Assembly: GCF_003711515.1 (NCBI RefSeq)
Contig: NW_021167082.1
Coordinates: 528,923 to 592,922 of the forward strand
Length of the DNA: 64,000 nucleotides
Direction of reading: 5' to 3'
Source of the DNA: Sodiomyces alkalinus F11
Lineage: Eukaryota > Ascomycota > Sordariomycetes > Glomerellales > Plectosphaerellaceae
The position numbers and the translations under genes were made by a program. Each line of letters starts with the position of its first letter. Position 1 is the first letter of the stretch. Under the pieces are notes generated by a model. The model was not told where the DNA came from. It saw nothing but the letters and a program-made list of their open reading frames with translations, and ran no database searches. This document shows positions 40,994 through 51,243 of the stretch, one piece after another.

Positions 40994-43011
40994 CTAAAAT
41001 ACCGTACCATCGCTATCAATGAGAATAGGCGGCTCCTTTGTATTGGGCCTGCTGACCTCGGCAATCTCCCTCCCGCCCTTCCAGCTACCCGCCTCGAGAA
41101 GCTGGGCCAGCGTCAACTCGTTCCCGGCCAACTCGGGGGCGAGGTACTGGTTGACCTCGACGAGGAGCTTGTCGAGCAGACCGACGGTGACGCCGCGCCA
41201 CTCGACGATGACGTCGTCGGACGGTTCGAACATGGGGGCGACCTCGACGCCGCGGACGCCGGTGCGGTCGTAGTGTGCGGCGTAGTTCTGGAGGCCGCGC
41301 TCGGCGTCGGCGGGCTTGAGGGTCAGGACGCCCGTGTCGATGAAGAGGCCGCCGTTGCGGTACTCGGGGAGGCCGGTCAGGAGCTCGGCGCCGGCGAAGT
41401 GTACGCGCAGGAGGGACTGCAGGGGCTGCATCAGGCTGTAGCAGAGCCATTGCGAGAGCTTGTGGAAGGGGAGGATGGATTCCCATGGAGCGGTCGTGGA
41501 AGGCGGGAAGGGGGATAGGGCGCCGGTTTGGGAGGAGGCAGAGCCTGATGAGGAATGGCGCGACGCGGGTTGCGGCATGGTGGAGCACGGCCAGGCGTCG
41601 CCTAACGGGACGCCGTTGATGGCAGTGCGGGAAGGAGGCCAGATGGGCGAGAGGCCGTCCATGAGGACGTGCCATAGGGTGGTGATGGCTACGATGGGCA
41701 TGGACGATGCCTGGGTCGAGGGATGAGATAGGAGGTAGTCTGATTTTGGTCAGTCATGCCAGATTTCCCAGAGCGGTTTCAAGAGACGAGATCTCCGACA
41801 GGACGAAGAAACAACTTCAGATGGGGGGATAAGAAGATTATCGAGGACACATACCAACCATGTGACCTGGCCGTCCCTCTTGACCGAAATACTCCTTCTT
41901 GTCGTTGAGAGCATCGGCGAGTCTGACCAGGAGCTGGGTACGGCCTTCGATTCCCGTCATCTCGTTGCCCGGCCGCGACTGCAAGCCAGCGGCGACTTTT
42001 TCGGACGTGAGGTTACGAAGACCGTTCTTGTCTACCTGAAACTTGTTGCTGCTATCACCTGAAAAGAGGCCCTAATATCGGAGATCTCATCAGCGACAAG
42101 GGACGCCTTTGACCGCTAGTGCCTTATACCCAATTTGCTCGGAACGGGATGGGGACGACCCGCATTGGGAACGACGTACGGATTTGAACATTTCCAGACT
42201 GGCAACGGCAATGCCTTCTGACCGACGATAAAGGCGGCCGTTTTCTGCGCTCTTGTAGCTCCATTGCGTGCCAGCACCAGCATCCAGTAGGACGCTGACC
42301 AGGAAGAGGTCAATCATACGACGGCATTTTTCCGTGTTGTCGACTTCTTCGGGGAAGGTGGACAGCAAGTGGGCGATACGGTCACGTCCGCCGACGCAGA
42401 AATGCTGGTATCGGCCGTGGGGCGGGATAGTGTTAAAAGGGGCATCGTAGTCGCGCTGTGATTCCATTCGGTTGACGGCGTTGTCTCCGAGTCAGCCAAC
42501 CATTTTATTGGTCTTTTTGGGTCCTGTTGAAAGACGAGGTAGGGAGATGTTGGGCAACGACGGGGGCGAGGGATCAAGGATCGAAAGGAGAAAAAGAGGA
42601 ACGAATGGAACGAATGGAACGAATGTAGTATAAAAAGGCAGTATATACCTTGATGATACCAGAAACGAAGCTCACGACATCGGGAAACTTGGTCAGGTCG
42701 ACGTCAAAGTGGTTCAACTCGTTGCGCAGCGCCTTGTCGAGTATGATCTTGCTCCTCTCACGAACGGCGCCCAAGCTACGAAGGTAACCGACTGGGTCGA
42801 GCTGAGGGTCAGGCGGGCGCGGTAGGTCCATCTTGGTGAGGGAGACGGGAACGGGGGAGAAAGGACCTGGGCCTCCGGTGGTGGTAGAACTGCGGATGGT
42901 GGCAGGAGGAGACTTGAGGCTCGAGACACCGGAGTCGATGCTCAGGTCGGAGTGGTTGATGGGTGCTGCCGACACCTTGGGGGGTTTGTCTCTGCGGGAG
43001 AAGAGGCCCAT
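40994..43011 (-). CDS. Urc4-type uracil-catabolism protein (DUF1688)
   Basis: Four exons, complement(40994..41739, 41855..42071, 42180..42455, 42649..43011), 533 residues. All junctions (GTATAT, GTACGT and GTATGT donors) rebuild conserved sequence. The whole protein is a DUF1688 domain: YLRSLGAVRERSKII near residue 70, NTIPPHGRYQHF, TQWSYKS, LAVASLEMFKS-type AVASLEMFKS, then LWHVLMDGLSPIW, VPLGDAWPC, PFHKLSQWLCYSL, LTGLPEYRNGGL and TGVLTLKP. DUF1688 is the family of yeast Urc4, needed with Urc1 and Urc6 in the URC pathway that uses uracil as nitrogen source. Its chemical step is not fully established. The start at 43,011 (MGLFSRRDKPP) is the only in-frame ATG of the first exon; the extension to 43,032 has none. 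No other URC gene lies in the window. Confidence 0.9.
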
Positions 43012-43276
43012 ATTGTGGAATGACGTCGACAAAAAGAGGAGTTGGGTGAGACAATGGGTGGTTAGTGGTTGGTGCCCAGCTGGCGGGGTTGTTGACTCGG
43101 GGGGTGGGCGGCTGGGCGAAGGGGGGCGAAGGGACGAGCTTTCGTTGGTGGTGGTGGGGGTGAAAGTCGGGTATCAACTTGTTGGTCTCGGATTGTCGCG
43201 ACGATCGACTCGAAGCGAATGCAATAGCAGACGGTCTGATAAAGGAGAGCGTCCCGGGTTGCTGCCGCTGCCGCTG

Positions 43277-43304
43277 TGCTGCTGCTGCTGCTGCTGCTGC
43301 TGCT
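43277..43304. repeat. CTG trinucleotide microsatellite
   Basis: Roughly nine CTG units upstream of the URC4 ATG, in the likely promoter or 5' leader, just after GCTGCCGCTGCCGCTG. Confidence 0.85.
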
Positions 43305-44299
43305 TATGCTTATGCGGGGTTACTGATAGCACTGCATCCAATTAAAAAGCTGATTAATCCCCGTTCAAAATGATGCTGGGCATGAATTGGACGCCTGATA
43401 GATAGGTAGATGACACGGGGAAAGGGAAGAAGGGAAACGAAAGGGTGCCAGTGCATGAAACTCTGGAATCGAAGATGAAGACAAGTCATGTGCAGGACCA
43501 AGCTCGGGACGAGAAAGAGGGATAAGGCCATGAGAAAAGAGAAGGAAGAGAAGAAAAAAAGTAGTAATCAAAAATGATGTGAGGAGGGGAGAGAAGGGAG
43601 GGGGGGAGAAGCCGTGGGAGCAAACCCCTGGTCTTCTCTGGTCTTCCCAGCTACCCGAGCTTGCGGTCAATCGTCTTCTCGAACCAGGAGAACTTGAGAA
43701 CTGCAGGGGGCAACGATGAAGAAGGGCGTTCCAGACAGACCAGCACGGTCCATATGGCCTAATCACCCTAGCTAGTGAAAATATAGTTGCGCTAGGCCCC
43801 GGGGAACGGGGACGAGAAACGAGGGACGAAGGACAAGGGACGAGGGGCAGGGGTCATGACAAGAGCATGGATGATCAGGGGTTGGAGGGGATAGGCAGGT
43901 CGATGGTCGATGGTTCCAGTCGGGAACCCGGTCAGTGCGCCCCCCCCCCACCCAGTTACTAGGACGGTGGGTGGGATACCATTCCCTTTTGTCTTTTTGA
44001 TCCTGCAGAACGAAACGAGGGGGCAATGTTTAGTCCAGAGGGACCGTAGTAGCATGACAGCATTTCTGGCTGTTGAAGTTCCGTGAGAGACAGGAGACAG
44101 AGATAAGAGAAATAATGCCCCGTTGATGTTATGTTGTTTGAAGGTTGTTGATGTGTAAGTTGTAGCGAAGTATAAGGTATTGGTCTTCGCATGGTACCTA
44201 GGTATGTACGTACCTTGCAGAACTCGACCGATGCAGTGCTGTCACAGCGGACAGTATCAGTAGGTCTTCCCCAGATACGGAGTACCTCCGGAGGAATAC

Positions 44300-44330
44300 C
44301 CAAGGTACCTACCTACCTAGGTACCTAGGC
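44300..44330. repeat. CCTAGGTACC palindromic cluster
   Basis: Contains AAGGTACCTACC and CTACCTAGGTACCTAGG in direct succession, another member of the dispersed intergenic motif family. Confidence 0.75.
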
Positions 44331-46056
44331 TGTGGACTTGTTGTCGTTTGTGTCCCGTTGCGTGGGATGTCGGGTCGGTGTATACTATATATCGGGTATC
44401 TCCCGGGGTTTGTCGGGTCGTTCGGCGTTCATCTTTGAAAGTACAAAAGAAACGAAGAGCAAGTGGAAGGACTCTGGGTCTTTTTGGTTTTTCGTTATCC
44501 TCCCTTTTAAATAAGGTACGTACAGTCGCCGGGTTACCTTAATCTGTCGTTGACAAATTCGGTTCCAACGATGGCGTGGATGGGCAATATTTCGCACGGA
44601 GTGCAGAGTTGAATGATACATAATGTACTCCTTCAATGCCACGAGGAGACGCCACATCTTCCTCGTCGAGTATGGTCAAATGGTTTGATCTTTCGAATGT
44701 TCGAACTAAAGATGTGGCAGTAAACTATGTCCCGAATAGTAACAAGTGGCGCATAGTATATTATAGTATTGAACCAGCGTCGCCAGTCCAATGCGTACTA
44801 ACGAAAGCAGACAGAATACGGACGGGTTGAACCATGGAGGATCAAGCACGGAGGGAGATCTGGGTGGTCTCATTGATCGCCGGGCGGCGGTGACGGGGTT
44901 GACGGGATGTTCCTACGGGAGCAAGCGGAGACGAGAGAAAAGAAAAGAGAAACCGATGAAAAAAAGGTCCGTCGGTAGGTACCTTATTACGTTGTGTACC
45001 TTACAAAGTGATGGACGGAGGTGATCTGTACTCCGTACTCCGTACCCCTGATTCGTAAGATAGGTACGAAGTAGGAGGTATACATAGATACTCGAAGCGA
45101 GGCGAGGCGGACACCGCTGCAGAGTGGGACGACAAGGACAAGGACAGGGCGATAGGAGGGCGACGAAGTGCCTCAGGGGAAAAGGTCACGCTAAAGAAAA
45201 AGAAGAGAAAAAAGACAAAGTGAGTGACAGTATAACGTAGATAGACGATAAATTTGAAGACTCGAAACATGTAGTGGCACATTGAGAAGACATTTCCAAG
45301 ATGCATTGGGCGAAAAAGGACGCAGGCGTCGCTGGGACTCGATTCCAACGGTTCGTCTTTCGTTCTGTAGCCCATTCATTGTCCGTACAGAGTTACATAT
45401 GCTTCCTCCGTAAGAAGAAGGTAAGATGTTTTCGCGACACGCGTACCTTTTGATATTGAATCAAGCTAGTACCTTATAGAGGACGGGATGCTGTGTCGTG
45501 GCAAAGTAGTGATTAGCTATCCGTGCCCTTAGTGCTGCCCAAGCCCTTCCCATCATCGTCATCGTACGAAGGACGTGATTCTCTTTGAAACCTCCTCGGC
45601 AACTCCCCTTTATAGCAAATACCGTCCCGTGTAATATAGTACGACCGCGCATCGAACCCCACTGCTGTTTCCTTAAAAGACCCAGATAGCGAGATGAAAC
45701 GGCACGCGGAAGTCGACCCGAATAGACGCTTGCAACCGCCGTTGATGGCCTTGACCTTGGCTTTGGGCTTGCCCAAACGAAATAAAGCGGAAAGGAAAGA
45801 AAACGAGGGGAGAAGAGGGGAAAAAAGAAAAGAAAAAAGGCACGAAAAAAGGAGTGCGTCCAAGCTACGAAGAAACGACCACCAGGTGACCCACGCTAAC
45901 CAGCATGGATCTGGATTACTTGCAGACATCGCGGGTCTCCTACCCCCTAGCTCACAGGATCTTGATCAGAGCGGTCGAATCATCTTTCGTTCCGTTATGA
46001 CAGAATAGGAACTCAAACCAGCATATCATTATCAGAAACACTTCGCTGACGTGTGT

Positions 46057-46059
<3 letters not shown>

Positions 46060-46107
<48 letters not shown>
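46060..46107. repeat. Homopolymer run of 48 T
   Basis: An uninterrupted T tract in intergenic DNA. It could be the poly(A) tail of a reverse-transcribed insertion in minus orientation, but no coding relic or target-site duplication was recognised beside it. Confidence 0.9.
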
Positions 46108-46110
<3 letters not shown>

Positions 46111-47007
46111 CTTTTTTCTCGTTCTCCGTTGTATGTGAACCCGGAAAGGGGAACACTGCGAAAATGGGGAATCATGAGATCAAGGGGGAACAGAAGGGAC
46201 AGAAGTCGCCCTAAATCATCGAGCGGTGAGTAAGGTATAATATGGTAAACCCCACCCCGAATCTTCAGGACTCGCAAATGACATGAGTTGGAATAGAATA
46301 GGAGAAGCAAAAGAGGAAAAGGGAAAGACAAAATGAAAAGAGGAGGAGAAGTGAAGAAAAGCACGAAGAGAAAGAACGTTTATCGATTCGCTCTTTCCGG
46401 TTCTCTTCGGGGTTACGTACAGGCAACTGTGGCGCTGGCCCCATGCAAGGCACCAGGAACAATTCGTACCTTATGCAGTCACGACTCGCGACTCACCATT
46501 GCACCTTCTTCTCCCAAGTGGTCTACGATTCTCCCTGTTCCCCCGCCTCCCACCCCATTCATCTGCAAAACCATCTGCATCGAAAATTCCTGCCATTCTT
46601 CACTAATTATGCCGTACACATTCATATTTTGCGGCTGTGCAACGAACTCTGTATACTGTATGCCCTCTGCGAGCAGAGAAACCGTGGGGCAGTTGAGTGT
46701 CCCTCTCCCCTCCCCGCTGATCTGTTGCTTTTTGCGGGGGGGAGGAAGAGGTCGGTCGGGAACCACGTCGGCAGAACGAAAACGAAAAAAAAAAAAAATT
46801 TGCTCCCCAGGCGACAATGAAGCTTGTTGATTGAGATGATGGTGCATCCTTGGGAGACGGCACGACGGGACGAAATGCCCCTTTGCCAGCCCAACCATTG
46901 GAAAATCCGACACCTAACCCACGCATCCGAGATTCCTCCCTTTTAATGGAATGAAAACCCCAGGCCCAAGTCCCCCCCGGCGGCCGCCGCTTTTATCATC
47001 CCCATCC

Positions 47008-47671
47008 CTATTCCTCCAACGCACAAATGGCATCGACCTTGGCGGCGCTCGCGCTCTGCGGGTCGAACCGGTAACCGACCCATTCCTTGGCAAGCCGGCG
47101 GGCGAGCTCCAGGCCGATGACGCGCTCTCCCATGCAGAGCACCTGGGCATTATTGCTGAGCACGGCGCGCTCGACCGAGAAGCTGTCGTGGGCGGTGACG
47201 GCGCGGACGCCCTTGACCTTGTTGGCCGCGATGGCCACGCCGAGGCCGGTGCCGCAGATAAGGAGCGCCCTGTCGGCCTTGCCCTCGGCCACGAGCTTGG
47301 CCGCCGCGGCCGCCCGGTGCGGGTAGGCCGTCTTGTCGTCCTTGCCGAAGCTGCCCACGTCCTCGATGGACTCGACCCGGGGGTCCTTCTCGAGGTCGGC
47401 TTTGATTGTGTCCTTGTAGGTGACGCCGGCGTCCTGGAACGTTTTTCATTGTCAGCCTCAAATATTCGTCCTAGACCATGCCAAGTAGATTGGCATAAGG
47501 CTGGGATTCCTTTCCCTTTCCCCTTTCCCCATCGACCGTGAGCATGAAAAAGCGCATAGTACAAGGGTAAGCGAAAGAAAGGGGCGGGATGTGATGGGAA
47601 AACATTTCTCAGCCGAGTTCGAGTTCACTCACGTCGCAACCGACAGCTATTCTCAGCTTCGAGTCTGCCAT
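47008..47671 (-). CDS. RpiB/LacAB-type sugar-phosphate isomerase (EYI2-like)
   Basis: Two exons, complement(47008..47433, 47633..47671), 154 residues. The intron has a perfect GTGAGT donor and CCAG acceptor. The fold is ribose-5-phosphate isomerase [15 protein letters not shown] at the start, [15 protein letters not shown], then [20 protein letters not shown] with catalytic Cys73, and [19 protein letters not shown]. These cytosolic enzymes interconvert aldose and ketose phosphates. The usual D-H-A-G of RpiB reads D-D-A-G here. Divergently transcribed from the dihydroxyacetone-kinase-family gene with a TIM paralogue beyond. The same trio occurs in erythritol catabolism, where the RpiB-like member (Yarrowia EYI2, bacterial EryI) converts D-erythrulose-4-phosphate to D-erythrose-4-phosphate. 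That role is inferred from context; ribose-5-phosphate or another pentose phosphate remain possible. Confidence 0.85.
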
Positions 47672-48874
47672 GGCGGGATCTGGATTGTGCAAGCTCGGGT
47701 ACAAACGACTTCAACGTTGAAGACTGCCAAAGGAATACAAAGTAGATCACAAGAGGGTGAAAAGAATCGCTATTCCAAAGCAGAGAAGAGAAAAGAATGG
47801 AGGTGAATGTCAGCCATGAACCCCTCCCTCCTGTCAAACTCGACCCCTCCAAAGCGCAGCGCTCGAATTACCCTCCTTCTATTCTCAGTTTCCGGTTTAC
47901 TCTGACGTATCCCAAGCTTACAAACATTGGACCTTTGATCGGTGCCTTGCCACCTCCCATCGTCGACATGGGGCAGGTGATTCGTGGGGGTCGGGGTCGG
48001 GTTTCTCTTTTAGGAAACCCGAAGACTTTTTCGAGCTGCCGGCGTCCTCCCGACCTTCGATGAGACCAAAGAACACATGACGAAGATTCTCCTCTTACGA
48101 GCCTCACCATTGGGCGCCATGACCGGTTAATAAGCTATGGGAGGGGACTTTGGGGGCTCGAACCTGACAAGAGACAGGAGGGGAGGCCAACGAGAGCTCA
48201 CCAACCGCACCAACCGTAGCCAAGACCCTCCATAATCACCCCGCCAAACAACCCCACTGACGTGGCTCTACACCGTATCGCGGGGACGGATCGGGCTTGG
48301 GAGCGGTATGCCCATCGGAGGAAACGCCGGGGGAGTGGAGAGCGGGGGGCGAAGCCTTTCAGACACTCCTTGTGACACGCAAAGCCAGTAACGGAGTACG
48401 ACGTATGCACATTCGGACCGCCCGCCGATGTCTCAACTGAGGACGATCCATTGAGAATGGGCGAGACCCCTTCGTTTACTGTCTGCCACCCTCGGCCTCG
48501 GCCTCGTCTCCCACTCCTCCCTCTCCCCACGTAATACCCCAGCTCTTCTGCAGATCGGCTGAGGCTCCGAGAAATCACCCCTCCCCTTTCTTTCGTTCTC
48601 TCCCTCTTTCTCACTCTGTCTCCTCATCTTCAATTCTCAATCTTCCAATATTCTCCCTTCTCTGATCTATGCCCTTCCATCCCAACGCTCATTTGTCGAT
48701 TGCTTGACGCCGAGTTCACTTGGCAGCCAGGAATACATCTCCCAATACTCACCAAAACCCAGCTGTACCAATTGATCAAATAGTAGACGACATTGGGACG
48801 AACGAAAGCGAATGATCGAATAAGGACCAGGAAGCAAGAAAAGAAGAAGCAAAAGAGAAGTGAAGAGAGAAGAT
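47672..48874. promoter_or_regulatory. Shared divergent promoter, isomerase and kinase
   Basis: A 1.2 kb gap from which the isomerase (minus) and kinase (plus) are both transcribed, so co-regulation is plausible. A CT-rich tract at about 48,577-48,664 lies upstream of the kinase ATG, a common fungal core-promoter feature. SYGGRG words (CreA carbon-repressor consensus) occur at 47,984-47,989 and 48,280-48,285, but such short words are expected by chance in GC-rich DNA. No gene was recognised inside. Confidence 0.5.
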
Positions 48875-50656
48875 ATGTCCAAACGTCACCTCTTCGACTC
48901 GCCGGATGGGCTGGTCAACAAGTGCCTCCGGGGCCTTGTCTCTTACAACCCGTCGCTCGCGCTCGACGAAAGCAACCGCGTGGTGTACGACACTCGGTTC
49001 GACCGGTCCAAAGTGAGCATCATCAGCGGCGGCGGTTCGGGCCATGAGCCGGCCTGGGCGGGCTATGTCGGTACGAACCTCTTATCGGCCTCGGTGGCCG
49101 GCGACATCTTCGCCAGCCCTAGCACGCGCCAGATCATGACAGCCATTGAGCACGTGCCCTCCGACAAGGGCACGATCCTCGTCATCACCAACTACACCGG
49201 CGACTGCCTCCACTTCGGTCTCGCCAACGAGAAGGCCCGCGCGCAGGGCCACGACTGCCGCATGATCATGTGTGGCGACGACGTCTCGGTCGGCCGCAAG
49301 GGCGACCGCGTGGGCCGTCGCGGCCTGGCCGGCCAGATCGGCGTGCTCAAGGTCATGGGCGGCGCCGCGGGCGAGGGCGGTTCGGTCGACGAGGTGTACG
49401 ACCTCGGCGTCTCGTTCGCCGACCAGATCGTCTCCATCGCCGCCACCCTCGACCACTGTCACGTTCCCGGACGGTCAGAGCACGCAGCACTGGCACCCGA
49501 CGAGGTGGAAATCGGCACCGGCCCGCACAACGAGCCGGGCTATATCAAACTCTCGCCGCAGCCGTCCCCGGAGGGCATGGTCAAGGAGGTCCTACGGTAC
49601 TGCCTCGACCCCAACGACCCAGAGCGCAGCTACGTCCGTTTCGCGCCTGGCGACGAGACCTTCCTGCTGGTCAGCAACTTCGGCGGCATGTCGCACCTCG
49701 AGATGGGCGCCCTCGTCGACGAGCTGCTGGCCCAGCTGGCCGCGGACTGGGACCTCCGCCCCTCGCGCGTGTACGCCGGTTTTCTCGAGACGTCTCTCAA
49801 CGCCCCGGCCTTTTCCGTCTCGGTAGTTAACGTGACGGCGGCGGCGCGCGGGTGCGCCTACTCGGTCGACGACATGAAGCGGTTCGCCGACGCCCGCACC
49901 GATACCTACTGGGAGTCCATGGCCGGTGCACAGTCGGCGCGGCGACCACGGGACGAGCAGTTCGTGACGAAGAAGGAGGAGGAGACCAAGGCACCAACGC
50001 CGGAAGACCGAGACGTCAAGGTCGACGCTCAGAAGCTGGACAAGATGCTGCGGACGGCATGCGAGGCGGTGGTGGCGGCCGAACCGGACCTGACGCGGTG
50101 GGACACGGTGATGGGCGACGGCGACTGCGGCGAGACGGTCAAGACGGTGGGCCTGTCGCTCCTCGGGGCGTTGGACCAAGGGGTGGCGTCGGCGGGCTCG
50201 GTGGACGCCGTGCTGGCGGCGCTGGAAGACATTGTCGAGTCGCGCATCGGCGGCACGCTGGGCGGCGTGCTGGGCATCTTCTTCGTGTCTCTCCGGCTCG
50301 CCATCCAGGAGAACGCGGGACTGGCGCGGACGGAAGGGCAGGAGGCGCTCTGGGCCAAGGCGCTGGCGTCGGCGCTGGCGAACCTGAGGCGGTACACGCC
50401 CGCGGCGGTGGGCGACCGGACTATCATGGACGCGCTGATCCCGTTCGCCGAGGGCATGGCCAGGGGAGGGTTCGAGACGGGCGTGCAGGCGGTGGCAAAG
50501 GGGGCCGATACTACCAGGGGTATGAAGCCCAAGCTGGGACGGGCGACGTATGTGGGCGGGGACCTGGCGGAGAAGGATGTGCCCCCTGACCCGGGCGCAT
50601 GGGCTGCGCGAGTTGCGCTGGAGGGGTTGAAGACGGGAATGTCTTCATCGTCGTGA
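48875..50656 (+). CDS. Dihydroxyacetone-kinase family kinase (EYK1-like)
   Basis: A single-exon protein of 593 residues made of DhaK and DhaL domains fused, as in ATP-dependent dihydroxyacetone kinases. DhaK: SIISGGGSGHEPAWAGYVG binds the substrate, NYTGDCLHFGLANEKA follows, and His218 in GTGPHNEPGY sits where the family forms a covalent hemiaminal with the ketose. DhaL: MGDGDCGETV at residues 413-422 supplies metal-binding aspartates, followed by GGTLGGVLGIFFVSL and AVGDRTIMDAL. It phosphorylates a short ketose in the cytosol. Candidates are dihydroxyacetone and L-erythrulose; Yarrowia EYK1 of this family is an L-erythrulose kinase. The flanking RpiB- and TIM-type isomerases favour erythrulose, but that is inference. 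Start: the ATG at 48,875 (MSKRHLFDSP); the in-frame GTG at 48,860 was rejected. Confidence 0.92.
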   Translation: MSKRHLFDSPDGLVNKCLRGLVSYNPSLALDESNRVVYDTRFDRSKVSIISGGGSGHEPAWAGYVGTNLLSASVAGDIFASPSTRQIMTAIEHVPSDKGTILVITNYTGDCLHFGLANEKARAQGHDCRMIMCGDDVSVGRKGDRVGRRGLAGQIGVLKVMGGAAGEGGSVDEVYDLGVSFADQIVSIAATLDHCHVPGRSEHAALAPDEVEIGTGPHNEPGYIKLSPQPSPEGMVKEVLRYCLDPNDPERSYVRFAPGDETFLLVSNFGGMSHLEMGALVDELLAQLAADWDLRPSRVYAGFLETSLNAPAFSVSVVNVTAAARGCAYSVDDMKRFADARTDTYWESMAGAQSARRPRDEQFVTKKEEETKAPTPEDRDVKVDAQKLDKMLRTACEAVVAAEPDLTRWDTVMGDGDCGETVKTVGLSLLGALDQGVASAGSVDAVLAALEDIVESRIGGTLGGVLGIFFVSLRLAIQENAGLARTEGQEALWAKALASALANLRRYTPAAVGDRTIMDALIPFAEGMARGGFETGVQAVAKGADTTRGMKPKLGRATYVGGDLAEKDVPPDPGAWAARVALEGLKTGMSSSS

Positions 50657-51243
50657 GAATGATATGAATAGCAAGTACTTCGTGATTCAACGTGACTTTT
50701 AGTCTTTAGTCTCCTCCTTTATAAGGCACATGTTTCTCTTCTCGCCCGCCTGTCTGGTGTTAGTGTGGTTTGTAGGTGTAACGCCTGTGTTGTTCACTCT
50801 ATATGCCCTGGGTACTATGTTGACTACCTTACCTTGGAACACCTGCAAAAAAGGCACTCAGGCTACGCCCAACTCACCTAATCACCTTAATTGGACATCC
50901 GAGGGGGGCACAAGCGTGGCCAAGTTGGTTCAATGAGAAGGTCCCAGTTGACTCGCCGGTCGTCCCGCATGGAGATCGGCGTTTTCACCGATGGAGGAAT
51001 AAACCAATACTATTACTAAATTCCAAGGGCGGGGACACAGAGGTGAATGAAGTAATGATACAGAAGTATCTCAACGCGTCTCTTTGTATTTTCAGGTTCG
51101 GTTCCCAAGGCAACTTCTTCTCACATCGTCAACATCGGCATCGCCCTCATTTGCACAGCATATATATTTCTTCCCTCCGCCAACATAAAACAATAATATT
51201 CCCTGCCCATTCCCACTAGAAAAGAAGAGAAAGACGAAGAAAA
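50657..51243. other. Intergenic, kinase to TIM paralogue
   Basis: About 590 bp holding the kinase terminator region and the promoter of the TIM paralogue. TACCTTACCTTGG at 50,826-50,838 belongs to the dispersed motif family. No gene. Confidence 0.6.

Larger units (their letters stand above)
43012..47007. other. 4 kb without a recognised gene
   Basis: Both strands were read for exons and none joins into a recognisable protein. Features present: a CTG microsatellite at about 43,277-43,304, several AGGTACC/CCTAGGTA palindromic clusters (about 44,192-44,215 and 44,300-44,330; 44,975-45,000), purine-rich stretches, and a run of 48 T at 46,060-46,107. The right end is the 3' flank of the RpiB-type isomerase gene. 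Long noncoding RNA or a fast-evolving small gene cannot be excluded. Confidence 0.55.
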
